Source: Daldinia sp. FL1419
Lineage: Eukaryota > Ascomycota > Sordariomycetes > Xylariales > Hypoxylaceae
DNA: 64,000 bases
Direction: 5' to 3'
Assembly (NCBI GenBank): GCA_025201765.1
Contig: MU623480.1
Span: 24,561 to 88,560 of the forward strand
Shown: piece after piece, positions 25,401-37,491 of the stretch
How positions within the stretch are numbered: position 1 is the first letter of the stretch
How the letters are laid out: every line of letters begins with the position of its first letter
The notes under the pieces: generated by a model
The model's input: only the letters and a program-made list of their open reading frames with translations
Databases searched by the model: none
What the model was told of the DNA's origin: nothing
Translations under genes and position numbers: made by a program

Positions 25401-26042
25401 TCCGGGGTGCAGATAACGGATGGTGCCTACGTTTCCGTAAACGGGTAGCGAAACAAAAATTCGTCGTCGGGTTACCAGTTCATAATTCGGAGGGAGATAG
25501 CAAGGATCTCGATAGGAACAACAACCACTTTTTCCAAGATGAGGAACGACCAAAACCCCAGCTTTGAAGTTATGTACATAACACACAAGCTATCAGACTA
25601 TGTAGCACGGTGACGACAGTTGAGACAAGTCTTGAATTAAGACAAGGCTACCTATTGTCGACTCTTCGGTTCGCCTTATCCCTATATCTGGCATATCGTA
25701 TATCCTCAGCTGCAGATTTAATTATTCGCGTCAGGGATGTTCATGACCCCCAATTGTCGAACCCCTGCTACTGCATAGCGAACAAAATGGTCCATGAGCC
25801 CTTGCGACCCTCCTGTTTTCTTAGCCGGGAACGAATTTCGAGAAGAGTTCTCGCTTACGTCTTCCGCACTCGTTCACCGTCCACTGGTGACTGCGCAACT
25901 CCAGTATAAGCTTCAATTCCCAATCCCGGATTCGGAGCCGGTATATGTATTCTCGCGCCGGTCAACGAAGAGGGCCTCTCACCTCAGTAATAACGAAACC
26001 GGTGCCGCTCCGGGGGTGAAGACACAAGACTTCGGTCCCGAT
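22467..26042. other. Intergenic, no gene recognised
   Basis: The left end (22467-22800) should hold the Zn2Cys6 gene promoter. The remainder has no frame with recognisable motifs. An ATG at 25794 opens a frame that runs into the next gene's first exon and could be an upstream start; see that entry. Confidence 0.55.
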
Positions 26043-27391
26043 ATGTCTATCGTCCATGCCCGGCTCTCGATCATAGGAAGTAGTGATGACCTCGCGACAC
26101 CAGCAGCCGATCGTATCGAGACCGACGTCGTACCGCTCACTAGCGAAGGATCCAAGATTATTGCCTCGGGCGTGATTCTATTTTTCCTCACCGCGTTATG
26201 GACCGCCTTACGATTTTGGAGCCTTCGACGAAGCGGCCGAGCATTCATGGTGGATGACGCATTGAATTTGGGAGCGTTAGTCTTGTTCTATGGTCTCATA
26301 GCAGCAGATTTCTCGATGGTATTAACAGGTGGTATTGGCCATCATGCCGGAGAACTACAGGATTGGCACGTAGAGCGACTTATGAAGGTTCGTCCGTCTA
26401 CCAATAAATAAGACTCCACAAGGCGACTCCACGACGACCTTTTAGTTCCTAACCCCTTGTTATGGGGGACAAGATGCAAGTACTAACAAGTTTTAATCCC
26501 TCAATATAGACTATTTATGCCGGCCAATTCTTATACGCGGTTTCTCTTGGCTTGATTAAAATCAGTGCTATACTGATGCTGATACGTATATTCTTCGACC
26601 ATCGATTCAAGCTCGCTGCTATAGCTACCCTGGTTTTCACCATTGCCTGGATAGTCTTAAGTATGCTTGTCGAATTTTTCATATGTCAGCCCATTGAAAT
26701 GAACTGGCATCTTGGAATGGCTGGGACTTGCGGAGATCAAAAAGTAGCTTTTGCAGCATTGAGCGTCATCAATATTGTAAATCAGCTCATGATTTTGGCC
26801 TTGCCTTTACCTATGATCTTGAAGCTTCAAATGGAATGGCGATATAAAATAGTCACAATTTGCATATTTAGTATTAGCATACTGTAAGCAGCCATCTACC
26901 GAACAGCTAGGACCTAAGCTAATCCATCATCTACCAAATATAGCACGTTAATATTTGGCGCCATTCACCTTTCCGCAATCGTAGAGATCGATTTTGCGGA
27001 TATACCGTACACGATAGCACCAACAACGCTTTATGGGACATGCGAGGCCGGCATTGCTATCATAGTATCTAGCTGTCCCCTCCTTCGACCCGTATTCGAC
27101 ACAATGCTCTCGATACGTTCATCCAAGGAGTCGGTCTGGAGAGGTAAAGGTACCATCCTCACACTGTCCAGGACACGGAAAAGTATGAAATCAAGCGGAT
27201 TCACTCGGATGGGTTCTGAATCACGAGAAGAGCTCGAGTTGGGCAACATGGGTGCGCACCGAGCCAAGCGAGATACGTTCATTACAGTAGGCAAGCGGCC
27301 TACGTTCCGGGATGACGACGATGACAGATCTTTACGGCAGATCGTAGTAACGAGCGAAACCATCGTCAGCAGAGTTGAAGGAGAGCTCTAA
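26043..27391 (+). CDS. PTH11-like rhodopsin-domain membrane protein
   Basis: Three exons, 26043-26387, 26510-26883 and 26944-27391, about 388 residues. Intron 1 (26388-26509) has a weaker GTTCGT donor but a perfect TACTAACAAG branch site. Intron 2 (26884-26943) is GTAAGC..ATAG with GCTAAT. Both joins keep frame. Seven hydrophobic helices can be traced, from SGVILFFLTALWTALRF to the helix ending near CPLLRPVFDT. The diagnostic CQPIEMNW, with a partner Cys in GTCGDQ, matches the fungal rhodopsin-like/SAT4 domain shared with PTH11 surface-sensing receptors. The cytosolic tail is basic and Ser-rich, then has an acidic DDDDD run. The frame also contains an upstream ATG at 25794 (83 more residues, polar, not domain-like); I prefer 26043 because it lies close before the first helix. 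A role in sensing surface or host cues is inferred from the family. Confidence 0.85.
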
Positions 27392-28079
27392 TTCTAATCC
27401 CCAATATTTCCGCTTTTTCCTTCAATCGGTCGTCTTGGGTCTAGAAAAAACCGAGCCGCGAGGCTCACTTACAACGGAAGCTATAATTGTATTTGGGACG
27501 GAGTTGCCGTAATCGAATTCAACACGTGTATAACATTGCTACTTGAACCTGGACGGCGATTCAGGTAGTAGCTAAATGTTTCAGGATGGAGCTATAGCTT
27601 TATTCCATCTCCCTCGATATATATCACCATTACCGTACGACATGGGCATAGATTCCCATAGCATGTACTTACGCCGGTCGACACCGTTTTCCTTATCGTA
27701 TATCTTACATAGAGACCTTAATTAATCTACGGCAGGGTATGAGCTTGACCAGAGGACGTCTGGTCAGTGTTATATAATAATCGCGGTTATGATTACTGAG
27801 GCACTTAATGGATATCTGGTCTATGCGATATGGGTGGACTGAATATGAATGAGAAGCGCGAGGATATACTGACTCATTAATTGTAATAGGAGATTAAAGA
27901 GAAAGAAACTAATGCTAAAGAGATAATTCATTAACATCTGTGTCACTTGTATGTTGTCATATTGATTGCCGATCTTTACCATGGTATCGTTCAACTAGCC
28001 GTATCCAAATTCAAACGCTTGTTCTTTACCCTCATGTCATCGATGCACCCGAGTGGCCGCTTACTCCGGTTCCTCTAAC
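27392..28079. other. Intergenic, no gene recognised
   Basis: Sequence between the convergent receptor gene and the STAND pseudogene. It is increasingly AT-rich toward 28.0 kb. No coding region seen. Confidence 0.6.
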
Positions 28080-30104
28080 GCACCCCCCAGCAATCTTTTG
28101 AAGCATCGGTCTATCTAAGGTCTTCGGGAAGACATTCCTTACGATGGTAGGCAGCCTCCTTATAGGCCAATGGGTATCAATTGCCTGTTTGATCATCCTC
28201 ATAGTAATCTTAGAGATAAAATCGAGTTCCCTCTCAGTCTCAGAACCGGTGAGGCTTTCTAAAGTCTCACAAAACATATCCCAGCCACTAACCATACGGA
28301 GGGGCAGGTGGCTCGAGGCGTCTCCCGACAATAAAGTCAAGCCAATTGTAGAAGCACCTATGTAGGTCCGCGCCGAACTTAAAGAAATCATCCAATGAAT
28401 TGGGATACACATTAGTAGCCGTGATCCCTGATGGATTCCGAATAGCAAAACAAACAAAGTCAGACCAAGCCGTCATAAAAGGAGTAGGATGTGCATTAGG
28501 ATCGGCGCCATATTGAAGCAGAAGCGAGAAGATTCCGTTTTCTAATGCACTATTAAAGCCCTTATTATAATGGTATCGAGGATTCCCGGTGCAATACAAG
28601 TGAGGTTTACTCTCGATTCCTCACCTAGAGCGGAGATATTCAGGATTTGGGTAATATCAACATCTGTGAGAGCCTCCCTTGGCATGGTAATTGGGTAGTC
28701 CGGATTATCATGCACGTAAAGGACAGAGGACTTTGTGGTTCCGAAGTGATCCAGGAATTCGTTCGAGGGCCGACTGGCAAGACAAAGTTTGATCCTAAGA
28801 AGAGTTTGGGAGATCTCGGTATAATCCCCGTCGAATTCGTCTAGTCCATCAATAAGGAAACAAAATTGAATTTTTAATGCTTCATTCGCCTTGATTGTTC
28901 GTAGACAATCAATAAGTTTTTTAAACTCCCATTCTTGTATTGCTGCCTCTAGAGAGCAGGAGATTTTCCAACGAGACGGACACGTTTGAGCAATTAGCTT
29001 TAGATACTGCCTGAAGATGTCGTATAGAAGGAATTGGAACAATCCTTTGACTTACTTTTGTATCGAGGTACCTGCCGCCCAAAAGAAATGGCTAGCAATA
29101 ATAACTTTTCGAGGGGCCGCCCAAAGTTCAACAGCCTCCTTCATCTTTACGTGGTCTACTAGAAACTTCATAAACGTTAACTTGCCGCTACCAGGCTTTC
29201 CCGATATCCAAAATATTCCATCGGAACTGCGTGGCCATTTAAATAGGTAACTTTCTACGATCTACTATCCCTTGGCCAGATGTCTCGAATATCCAGTTGA
29301 AAGTATGCTCATGAGCTTCTGATATTTTCCTGTCTTGCTGTTTTAAGCTCATAATCTAGACTACTCAGAATTTCTTGCTCCTTTGCAAAGTCACGCTCGA
29401 CCATATATACGTGAGACACTTTGGCTGCTAATTTATCAATTTCGGCGGCCGAAAATTTGTAATTGGAGCTAGAAAGTTTTGAGTTATGAAGTAGCGATCT
29501 TATTCCTTGGAGACGCGATGAAACATGTTCCAGTCTGTCTGAATTTTGGAGCTGGAAATGTAGATTTTGTTGTTCGATGATTCGTAGTTTCTGATTTATA
29601 TCTCGGAGCCATTCGCTAGGAGCACTCAGCTTTTATGTGGTAGGAATACGCACATGGAATTTCTTACTCTGATATAACACATATGTGCAATGTTATCGTT
29701 AATTGTCTGTCTCTAAGCCGAATTGTTAAGTTCTCTATCCCCTTCTCTCCTTTCCAAGCAAGCTGCAGGGCAACTCAGAAACTCTTCCATCTGCGGTAAT
29801 TTTCATCACTAGCCTTTAGATTATTTTGTTTTATCAGGAGGCAAATGCAATCGTTATTACATTCATCGGCGATTTCCCTGAGAGCAGATTGTGTGGGTGA
29901 ACTCCGAGCACTCGAACTACTCTCGCGTAGACAATTGCTGAGGTCGCAAAGCTGTTTGCATATTTCCTCTAGACTTATTAGGTTGGCATTCAAAGTACCC
30001 GCGGTAGACTGGTAAACCTCGACACTGGTAGACAGCAGTTTACTCGTAAATTCGATGAATTGAAGAACATCTCCTGCTAATGCTATAGCAGATAGGGGGT
30101 CCAT
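28080..30104 (-). pseudogene. Broken STAND gene: Helo-like N-domain, NACHT, ankyrin
   Basis: The minus strand starts with a good ATG at 30104 and MDPLSAIALAGDVLQFIEF, the opening of the fungal Helo-like N-terminal domain found on STAND/NLR-type proteins. The frame ends at an in-frame TGA (29777-29775) while similar sequence continues. Further on, coding-like sequence shifts frame near 29320 and back near 29250. Then come a Walker A-like GKPGSGKLT (about 29177-29203), an in-frame TAA (29054-29052), and Walker B FLIDGLDEFDGD (about 28828-28860). The NACHT frame ends soon after, and an ankyrin-like LLLQYGADPNAHPTPF continues in another frame at about 28500. The residue after Walker A GK is Leu where Ser/Thr is normal. 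Intact relatives are cytosolic sensors in heterokaryon incompatibility and innate-type defence. Two stops and at least two frameshifts make this copy non-functional as read. Boundaries at the ankyrin end are approximate. Confidence 0.85.
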
Positions 30105-30811
30105 ATCGTTATTTTGAAACCACTTACCTACCTATTCGTTTAGCAATGATGCTATCAAGGTTAAAATTGTTCGTCTAGAATGTGAAATATGAACGGATCA
30201 TTTAATACGCCTAGGATCCTTTTAAACATCTCTTCATGAGGTTATGTTAGGAGATCATATTCAAACTGCAGTGCCTCGTACATACCTATGTAATATGTAC
30301 ATGTAACGATACCGTGGGCGAACATCGCGTTAATGGCTATAACTAGGAGTAACTTGGTATCAAGTATGGCTCACGGTATATAGGTAGACGAGGTACCTAA
30401 CCTATAGAAGCAAAAAATAAAAATAAAATAAAAAGCATATAAGCCTTAAACTGTATGTACAAGTAATGGTTAATTTTCAATGAACTTGAAGGTAAATTCA
30501 ATCTCATTAAGGTATTGAGTTAACTAACCTAACCTAGCTGGAAATGTAGAATTACATGTACCTACTACCTAAGGCACAGGTATACATGCAGGTAAGTATC
30601 TTCGCTTCCATACTGTAATCGATAGGTAGCCAAAATAGGAAAGCGGTACAATTTTTTAGCTCCGTCTAGACGGCAGAAAGGCCCCACCCTGGAAAAAATA
30701 ATTTGGACCTGTCTCGATTCTCGATTCTCAATTCGCAATTCGCAATTCGAGCTTGTCTCGCGATTTATGAAAAATTCCGCCTTGAAGCGCAAAACTTCGT
30801 AATCGGCGCAA
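30105..30811. other. Divergent promoter region
   Basis: This interval separates the divergently oriented STAND relic and ERB1 and should hold the ERB1 promoter. A short tandem of CGATTCT/CAATTCG units at about 30714-30752 precedes the ERB1 ATG. No coding region. Confidence 0.6.
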
Positions 30812-33149
30812 ATGGTCTCAACAAAATCAGGTTTGAAGCGCAAGGCTTCAGTGGTCGAGGAAGGTCACGCAAATCAACCCCAATCCGATGACGAGTTTGG
30901 TGATGGTCTTCTAGAGGGTGTACTAGAAGACGAATCCGACGATGAGGAATCCGAAGTAGAAGATGACGATAACGATATTGAGGGAGACACGCTCGATGCC
31001 GACGATGATGAATTGGATAGTGACGATATACCCACAGACGACGAGGAATCGACGAAAAAGAATCTAATAAATGGCGTCGAGTCTGACGATGAGGATGTCG
31101 GTCCTCACTACAAAATCGAGACAGATGCCAATGGGGGTATTAGATACGTTTACGATGAGGTTGACCCCGTATACGATTCAGACGATTCGGATGCCCAGGA
31201 ACCTGTAAACACTATCGGAAACATACCTCTTTCGTTCTACGATTCATACCCTCACATAGGATATGATATTAACGGAAAGAAGATCATGCGTCCCGCCACT
31301 GGCGAGGCTTTAGACGCGTTGTTGGATAGCATCGAGGTGCCTAAGGGCTGGACTGGCCTCACTGATCCTGCAACCGGCAAGCCATTGAACCTCAGCCAGG
31401 ATGAGTTAGAGTTATTACGACGAGTCCAGATGAACGAGGTTCCCGAAGAAGGATACGACCCGTATCCGGTAGGTTTCATGATTTCCGTATATTTCTCTCG
31501 TTCTAATAGCGATATAGGATACTGTTGAGTGGTTCACAAGTTTTGAGGAGACGATGCCTTTGAGCGCCGCTCCGGAACCGAAGCGACGATTCTTACCTTC
31601 CAAGCACGAGGCGAAACGAATAATGAAATTAGTCAAGGCGATTCGAGAAGGCCGAATACTGCCATATAAGCCCCCCGAGGAAAAGCAGAGGGAAGAGGAA
31701 GAAGAGGAAGAAATTCATTACGATTTGTGGGCTGACGAGACACCTCGGCCCCCCAACGTGATGCATATTCCCGCTCCCAAATTGGCGCCTCCTGGCTATG
31801 ACCTTAGCTACAACCCACCCCCAGAGTATCTCCCTACCGAGGATGAAAAGAAGGCCTGGGCGGAAACCGAACCGGAGGAACGAGAAAAGGAGTACTTGCC
31901 CCAAAAGTACGACTCTTTGCGGAAGACTCCTGCGTACGATCAATTCGTCAAAGAACGTTTTGAAAGGTGCCTTGATCTCTACCTTGCACCTCGAATACGG
32001 AAAAACAAGCTAAATATCGATCCTGCATCGTTACTCCCCAAGCTTCCACGGCCGGAGGAGTTAAGACCCTTCCCTACCGTCGCGTCTATTGAATACGCTG
32101 GTCACGAGGGTAGGGTACGGTCTGTTGCTATTGATCCATCTGGACAGTGGCTAGCTAGTGGCGGTGATGATGGCACAGTGAGAGTATGGGGTCTTGTAGA
32201 TGGTAAACAGCAATGGCAAGTCAAACTTAGCAGCGAGGACCCGGTAGATGTGGTGCGATGGCGACCCGGTCAAGAAGCTTCAATCATATCGGCTGCCGTG
32301 GCTGAAGACATTTTCTTTATGATCCCGTCTTTTGGAAGCCCAGAGCTGGAACAGGCTAGCCGAGATATATTAGATGCAGGATTTGGTTACGCCACTAACG
32401 GCAAGCAATTAACAACAGCCAACGGCGCGCGAAAAGATCCCCCGGCCAAGTGGTCACGACCTGGAGCGCGCTTAGAAGATGAAGGCGTATTATTGAAGGC
32501 TACGGTTCGCTCACCTATCAAGTCAATCAATTGGCACCGACGAGGAGATTTCTTCTGCACAGTATCTCCTAGCGGACAAAGAAGTTCTGTAGCCATTCAC
32601 ACCCTATCAAAACATCTTACTCAAATCCCCTTTCGAAAACTCCCTGGGTTGGCACAGACGGCATCATTCCACCCTTCGCGGCCTATGTTTTTCGTCGCAA
32701 CTCAACGGTCTATACGATGTTACGACCTCCAAAAGCAAGAATTGGTCAAAACCATCCAACCCGGCGCTCGCTGGATCTCATCATTTGATGTACATCCTGG
32801 CGGTGACAACTTGGTTGTTGGGTCATACGATCGTCGTTTGCTCTGGCATGATCTTGAGATGTCAAACCGACCGTATAAGACGATGCGGTTCCATCCTCAG
32901 GCAATCAGAGCTGTGAAGTTCCACCGCAGCCACCCGTTATTTGCAGACTGTAGTGATGACGGTACCCTACAAATATTCCATAGTAAAGTTGTGAGCGATC
33001 TAATGGAAGGACCGACGATTGTACCTGTGAAGATGCTCAAGGGACATAAGGTGGTCAACAAACTTGGCGTAACAGATATTGATTGGCATCCCCAACACCC
33101 ATGGTGTGTAAGTGCGGGCGCCGACGGGACATGTAGATTATGGACATAA
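30812..33149 (+). CDS. ERB1: Ribosome biogenesis protein ERB1/BOP1
   Basis: Two exons, 30812-31468 and 31518-33149, about 762 residues, close to the usual length of fungal ERB1. The 49-bp intron (GTAGGT..ATAG) sits in phase 0 exactly after YDPYP and before DTVEWFTSFEE, inside the conserved BOP1 N-terminal domain. The first 110 residues are highly acidic (Asp/Glu/Ser), typical of nucleolar assembly factors. The BOP1NT domain covers about 125-400 and includes IPLSFYDSYPHIGYDINGKK and GWTGLTDPATGKPLN. From about residue 410 WD40 repeats begin with YAGHEGRVRSVAIDPSGQWL and continue to the terminal SAGADGTCRLWT. ERB1 works in the nucleolus with NOP7 and YTM1 (PeBoW complex) in 27S pre-rRNA processing and 60S assembly. 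It is the one clear housekeeping gene of the window and expected to be essential. Confidence 0.97.
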
Positions 33150-36100
33150 ATAAGCTCAGCTTTTATGGAAGGGAACGGGTGGGTGCCTAAACGGCAGAGC
33201 ACGGTTCACCAGACTTCCAATATAAAAAAGTCTTGTAGCGACGGCGTTTTAGAGAAATATACCTTCTATATATTTTAGAACTATTTTGCCCTGTTCAAGG
33301 ATCAGCCTTATGTGATATCGCCTGGTTATATTCAAACGTACTATACTATAGCCTATTGGTTCTTGACTCCTCGACTCCACCTCGCTTCATCACTCGTCTC
33401 ATCATGGCACCCAATCAATAAAAGTATATGATCCTAGTTTCTTACCTGAACTGGCGATTCGCCGTAGCCCTCTGCAAGTAATCTAGGACCATGAATGGCT
33501 AGTAATATGGTACACAGTCACAATAGTGTGACTGGGCTGTGAACAAGGCATCACTCATCCAACCATTCCTGCCCAATGATCCATCCTCCTCTTCCTTTAT
33601 ATCTCTCCACCTAGGACGCTTCTTACTATCGTTGTCATCCTAGAACATGCAATTATCGTTATCTTCTATCTATAGCCTTTATTTATACCTACTCATTCCT
33701 GGTATGTAATCTCTAGCTGGCCCCTTTTTTAGCAAGATGGGTTCTTCTTATCCTGGCTATGAGCACTTTCAGCTTCGATATTCAGATCCCGACCGCCTAT
33801 CATTGCTGTTTACAACCATCGTCATCGACTAAAGATAGAAGGAGGGAGATATAAGAATAATGGACCCCAGATTAGCCCCGTGGGCATCCGGCCATTTATA
33901 CAAACCTCACATTTCTCGAGACGGATGAGAACGGTGGGTCCTCGGCAGATTCTCAAGCTATGGACCTATCTCCCAGACTCGTGCCAAGTGCAAGTATCGA
34001 CTTCGGTATAAGCAGCGCCTAGCTCCTCCCGTCGTCGCCAAGGTGATATTCCCGCGGCTCTCGGCTCCGGGAAATGGTATGATGACGTTGCTGTTGCTCA
34101 GACCCCTCTTATAGCAACGTAACAAATCACATGATAGGTAGGAATATTGGTCTATGTGCTATACTCACACGGGATATTGCTACTATTGCATATCAGTAAG
34201 TCATTCAAACAAATTCATATTATTTGTCATCAACTTCTTGACGGCTTGGTATACAGTACTATTCCCAGCTTGGCGATCGATACGATGTTGGAGAGCACAT
34301 GTGCTCATTATACCGCTACAGGCTATTGGAGATATCCAACTGAGCTTTAACGGATATATACCCTGTTTCCGAGACCCGGGAGATAAAGCTTTGTTGCTTA
34401 AGGGGAGTGTGCGGGATGTGGGGTTCCGAGTCTAGAAATCATCGAGATGGGACCAACAAGAATTAATAAGGCTTCACAAGGAGACATTGACCTCTCAAGG
34501 AAACCCCCGGCACCTCCAAGTATTGTTCCTTACTAATTTGCCTACTCATCAGAACAGACGTGGCCAACTTGGGATGTATTACCATCGAGAAGCAAGGTGC
34601 AAGCCAAAGATATCTAGTCCAAGTCTGGCTGGGCATATCTCCACGAATCCGTCTAGTAACCGATCTTCTACTCGGATACAGCAAGAATAAACTGCGCCTC
34701 AATTCAAACGCGTCAATATCTTGCGAATAGCACTTGAACCTACGAACTCGTTTCGAAAAGCACGCGGTTCCGCCGCCTGTCTCATACCCAAACGTCTTGC
34801 AAACTAGGCCATCTCGACGAGTTTGTCGACAACGACCAGTTGGCCCTTTGGACATATACCTTATTCCTTCTAATCCAAATTCACAGCCTTTAGACACCAT
34901 TCTGTTGATATTATTCCGTGAGAAATCCTGGTCCTGGCGGGAGGGTCGTCCCCAATACATACTAGACACCGTTCTACACCACTAACACCAATCAGGGGTG
35001 AAACGAGAAAAGCACGCGCCTACTTCACTTTTGCATGTGCCAACCACATACGATGAGTGCCGCGGTTGAAACCCACGTTTTGCGCCGGGGTCTATCCCGC
35101 GATTCTTCTTAGAGTCGTAGCATCCAGCAAAGCCCGGATATCCCGCATTCGGCCTATCCCATACATCGCCATTATCCAACACCAACACCGATGCTCTTCT
35201 ACAAAGGCCGAATACGGAGATGGGTTTCCTCTATGTACTTAGAAATCGGAAATCGGAAATCGGTCCGCGCGTACTTTAGCGTGGACGTGTCGACGATATA
35301 TAGCGGAGCACACCCGCCTCCATGGCGCCTCCAACGCGGGGTTTAAGGGGGACGAACGGCATGACGATTGTTGGTTCTAGTTCTTGCACCAAGGGGCATA
35401 ACGACTATGCAAGGGAAGAGGAGGGTTGTTATCTATGTTGGTTTGCGCTCCTAATTTTGTTTATATATATATATGTGTGTCTTATATGCCCTCTGTCAAC
35501 GTTCTTGTTCGCTGTTCTGTCCTTTTTTCTTCCTTCCTTTTCTCCTTTTCTTTTTTTTTTTTTTTCCAATTACGTCTTACGCATAAACCTACGCGGGTAC
35601 GTTTTAATTATGACGTCCAGACACGCGTCATGAGCTCTCTACTTGGCGCGTTTAATTGGCAATATTATACCCGTGAGCTTTTTTCCTTTTTTTTTTTTTT
35701 TTTTTGGTAAAAAACAATCAGGAATAAAATCAATTTCATTTCGCGGCGGGGGTTGTGATGACATAGTTGTAGGATCAATCCCGACAGAATGGTAATATAG
35801 CTAGTGGTTATTCTATTCGGGTGGGAATCCGAAGCCAAGGATGTGGTGTAGCGATCGTGGTGGGTTATTCCGCGCGATCGGACAAGGGCAAATGGAAAAC
35901 CTCTCCAGCAAAAGGCGTCCCCGCATCCATCAGTCTCAATTCGGGCTACGTTGATCTGAGTAAGATTTTTTTTTTTTTTTTTCTTGGATGAAGTATGTGT
36001 GGCTGTGCGGAGAACGAAAATCGGGAAGACGCCGGTTGCTTCGGACTGCAACTTGGAGAATGACGAGAGAAACTTCCTTTTCGTCTTCCATATGCGGTGT

Positions 36101-36738
36101 GATGAAGCACGACAACCGTGATAATGGTTGCGCGGATGCAATGCTAGATGATGTAGGCTCGCAGCCGGGGGGCTTCGGATCTGGAGGCAGCCACATGGCG
36201 GCAAGGCTTGAATGTGACAGCGTCGCCTCTGATCATGATACGTTCAAAGTTGAATGGGAAAGACTACGGATATACCTGAAAGTATAAGTAGCATATCAGG
36301 GTATAGTTGGGGGGGTTACGAGCAAGGCATCATAAGTACTACCGGCGATCAAGCGCGCCGTGGAAGGCGAAGAAGACCAAGAAAAGATTCGTGTCACGTC
36401 GACGTTATCATTTGTTATATTAATATCCGAGACGACCTTATAGCCGCCGCAGAGATGTTTTAGAAAATCATGAAGCCTCCGTCCGACCACCCGCCTGCAC
36501 GTCGTATTGTGTGGCCGCTTATAGATGGATGAGAACCGAACTATACGACGGTTCAATAAATATGAGGACGGAAGATCATATAACCCATATAGTTTCCAAA
36601 CATTATCCACCGAAGAGAAAGCTTTTGGCCCTGAATTACCTTGGAACGCCGATCCGAATATGAGTACACAACACCAGCCCATGTTATTATTCTGGTCATC
36701 TTCATCGTGGTTCATTATCGTCGTCAACATCGTAGCAC
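33150..36738. other. Intergenic, no gene recognised
   Basis: About 3.6 kb with several long but unconvincing frames on both strands and no motif or splice agreement. Pyrimidine/T tracts lie at about 35518-35566, 35680-35706 and 35967-35984. A triple AAATCGG repeat is at about 35243-35263. A doubtful tRNA-like relic is listed separately. Confidence 0.5.
34720..34818 (-). pseudogene. Possible tRNA pseudogene (type II, long arm)
   Basis: The minus strand reads TGGCCTAGTTTGCAAGACG, a good match to the A box of Leu/Ser tRNAs. About 60 bases later comes GTAGGTTCAAGTGCTAT, with one mismatch to the B box and four of five T-stem pairs. The acceptor arm pairs at only four of seven positions, and no proper anticodon loop with T33 can be drawn. 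If real, it is a decayed tRNA or tRNA-derived element. Confidence 0.25.
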
Positions 36739-37491
36739 TTAGGAGGCGTCGGATACGTCTTCGTCTCGAATGTTCCTCGCCATGACGGTAGCAGGGTCGG
36801 TCGGGACGTCGGACCAGCGTCCTACGTCACGAAGAGCCTCGACATCACAGGGCTCGTGGGACGAGGGGACAACGCACCACGACATGCTAGTCGTCGCCGA
36901 ACTGCGGCTCCCAGGAGCTTTGGCCATCAAATGGGTGGTGCTCCAGTAGTCCATCGGGTCAGCTTGCTCGGCACGTCCGACTCTAGGAAGCCAACCGTAG
37001 ACATTACCGTCAAAAGACTGAGTCTGGTTGGCGTAGTCGAGTGCCGCGACAGCTGCCGTGGTCAAGGGTTGGGTGTTATCGTCACCATCACCATCACTAC
37101 TACCACCGATATAGTTACGGTTGATGTAGTAGCTTAAGTCGGGTCGAGGCACGAAAGGGTCACCTCGCTTTAGGGTAGAGTCCGTGTTAGCGGATGATGG
37201 TGCGTACTGCATGAAGGTGTAGTTCGCGTCGCTACCGATCACCACGTGCCCCGTGTTCTCGCCGGCGTAGACCTCTCCGTTGTTAATCCGGAGGTACCGC
37301 CTAGGCTGGGTGGAAGAGCCGGTAGGTTGTGTGCAAGAAAAGTTTCCGTCGTTGAGGTGCGGGGGACGATACTCGGTAAAGGTGCCGATGTAGAAGTACT
37401 CATGGCCCTCTCCGCTATCGCATTCCCGATCCGAGTCGGATGATCGGTTGACAAGGGCGGCTTTGTTAGAGGCTGGCCTTTTAGGAGCCAT
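36739..37491 (-). CDS. Orphan hypothetical protein
   Basis: An uninterrupted 250-codon frame with a proper ATG at 37491, in a part of the window where other frames close quickly. The protein is hydrophilic and Asp/Asn/Ser/Tyr-rich, without signal peptide, membrane helix or known motif. Stretches such as HEYFYIGTFTEYRPPHLND and YINRNYIGGSSDGDGDDN are well balanced in composition. Opposite-strand frames overlap much of it but look like shadows. It may be a lineage-specific gene or a chance long frame. No splice sites are needed. I do not recognise it. Confidence 0.45.
   Translation of the reverse strand: MAPKRPASNKAALVNRSSDSDRECDSGEGHEYFYIGTFTEYRPPHLNDGNFSCTQPTGSSTQPRRYLRINNGEVYAGENTGHVVIGSDANYTFMQYAPSSANTDSTLKRGDPFVPRPDLSYYINRNYIGGSSDGDGDDNTQPLTTAAVAALDYANQTQSFDGNVYGWLPRVGRAEQADPMDYWSTTHLMAKAPGSRSSATTSMSWCVVPSSHEPCDVEALRDVGRWSDVPTDPATVMARNIRDEDVSDAS

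Noticed and set aside
25794..26042. Upstream in-frame ATG for the PTH11-like protein
   Set aside because: The added 83 residues are polar with no signal or CFEM-type cysteine pattern; I keep it as an alternative start only.
34463..34969. 168-codon minus-strand frame
   Set aside because: Composition is Arg/Ser/Cys-rich as in shadow frames, no motif or splice partner, and it overlaps the tRNA-like relic.
35665..36204. 179-codon minus-strand frame
   Set aside because: It reads through poly-A/T tracts giving Lys runs and mixes unrelated compositions; likely chance.
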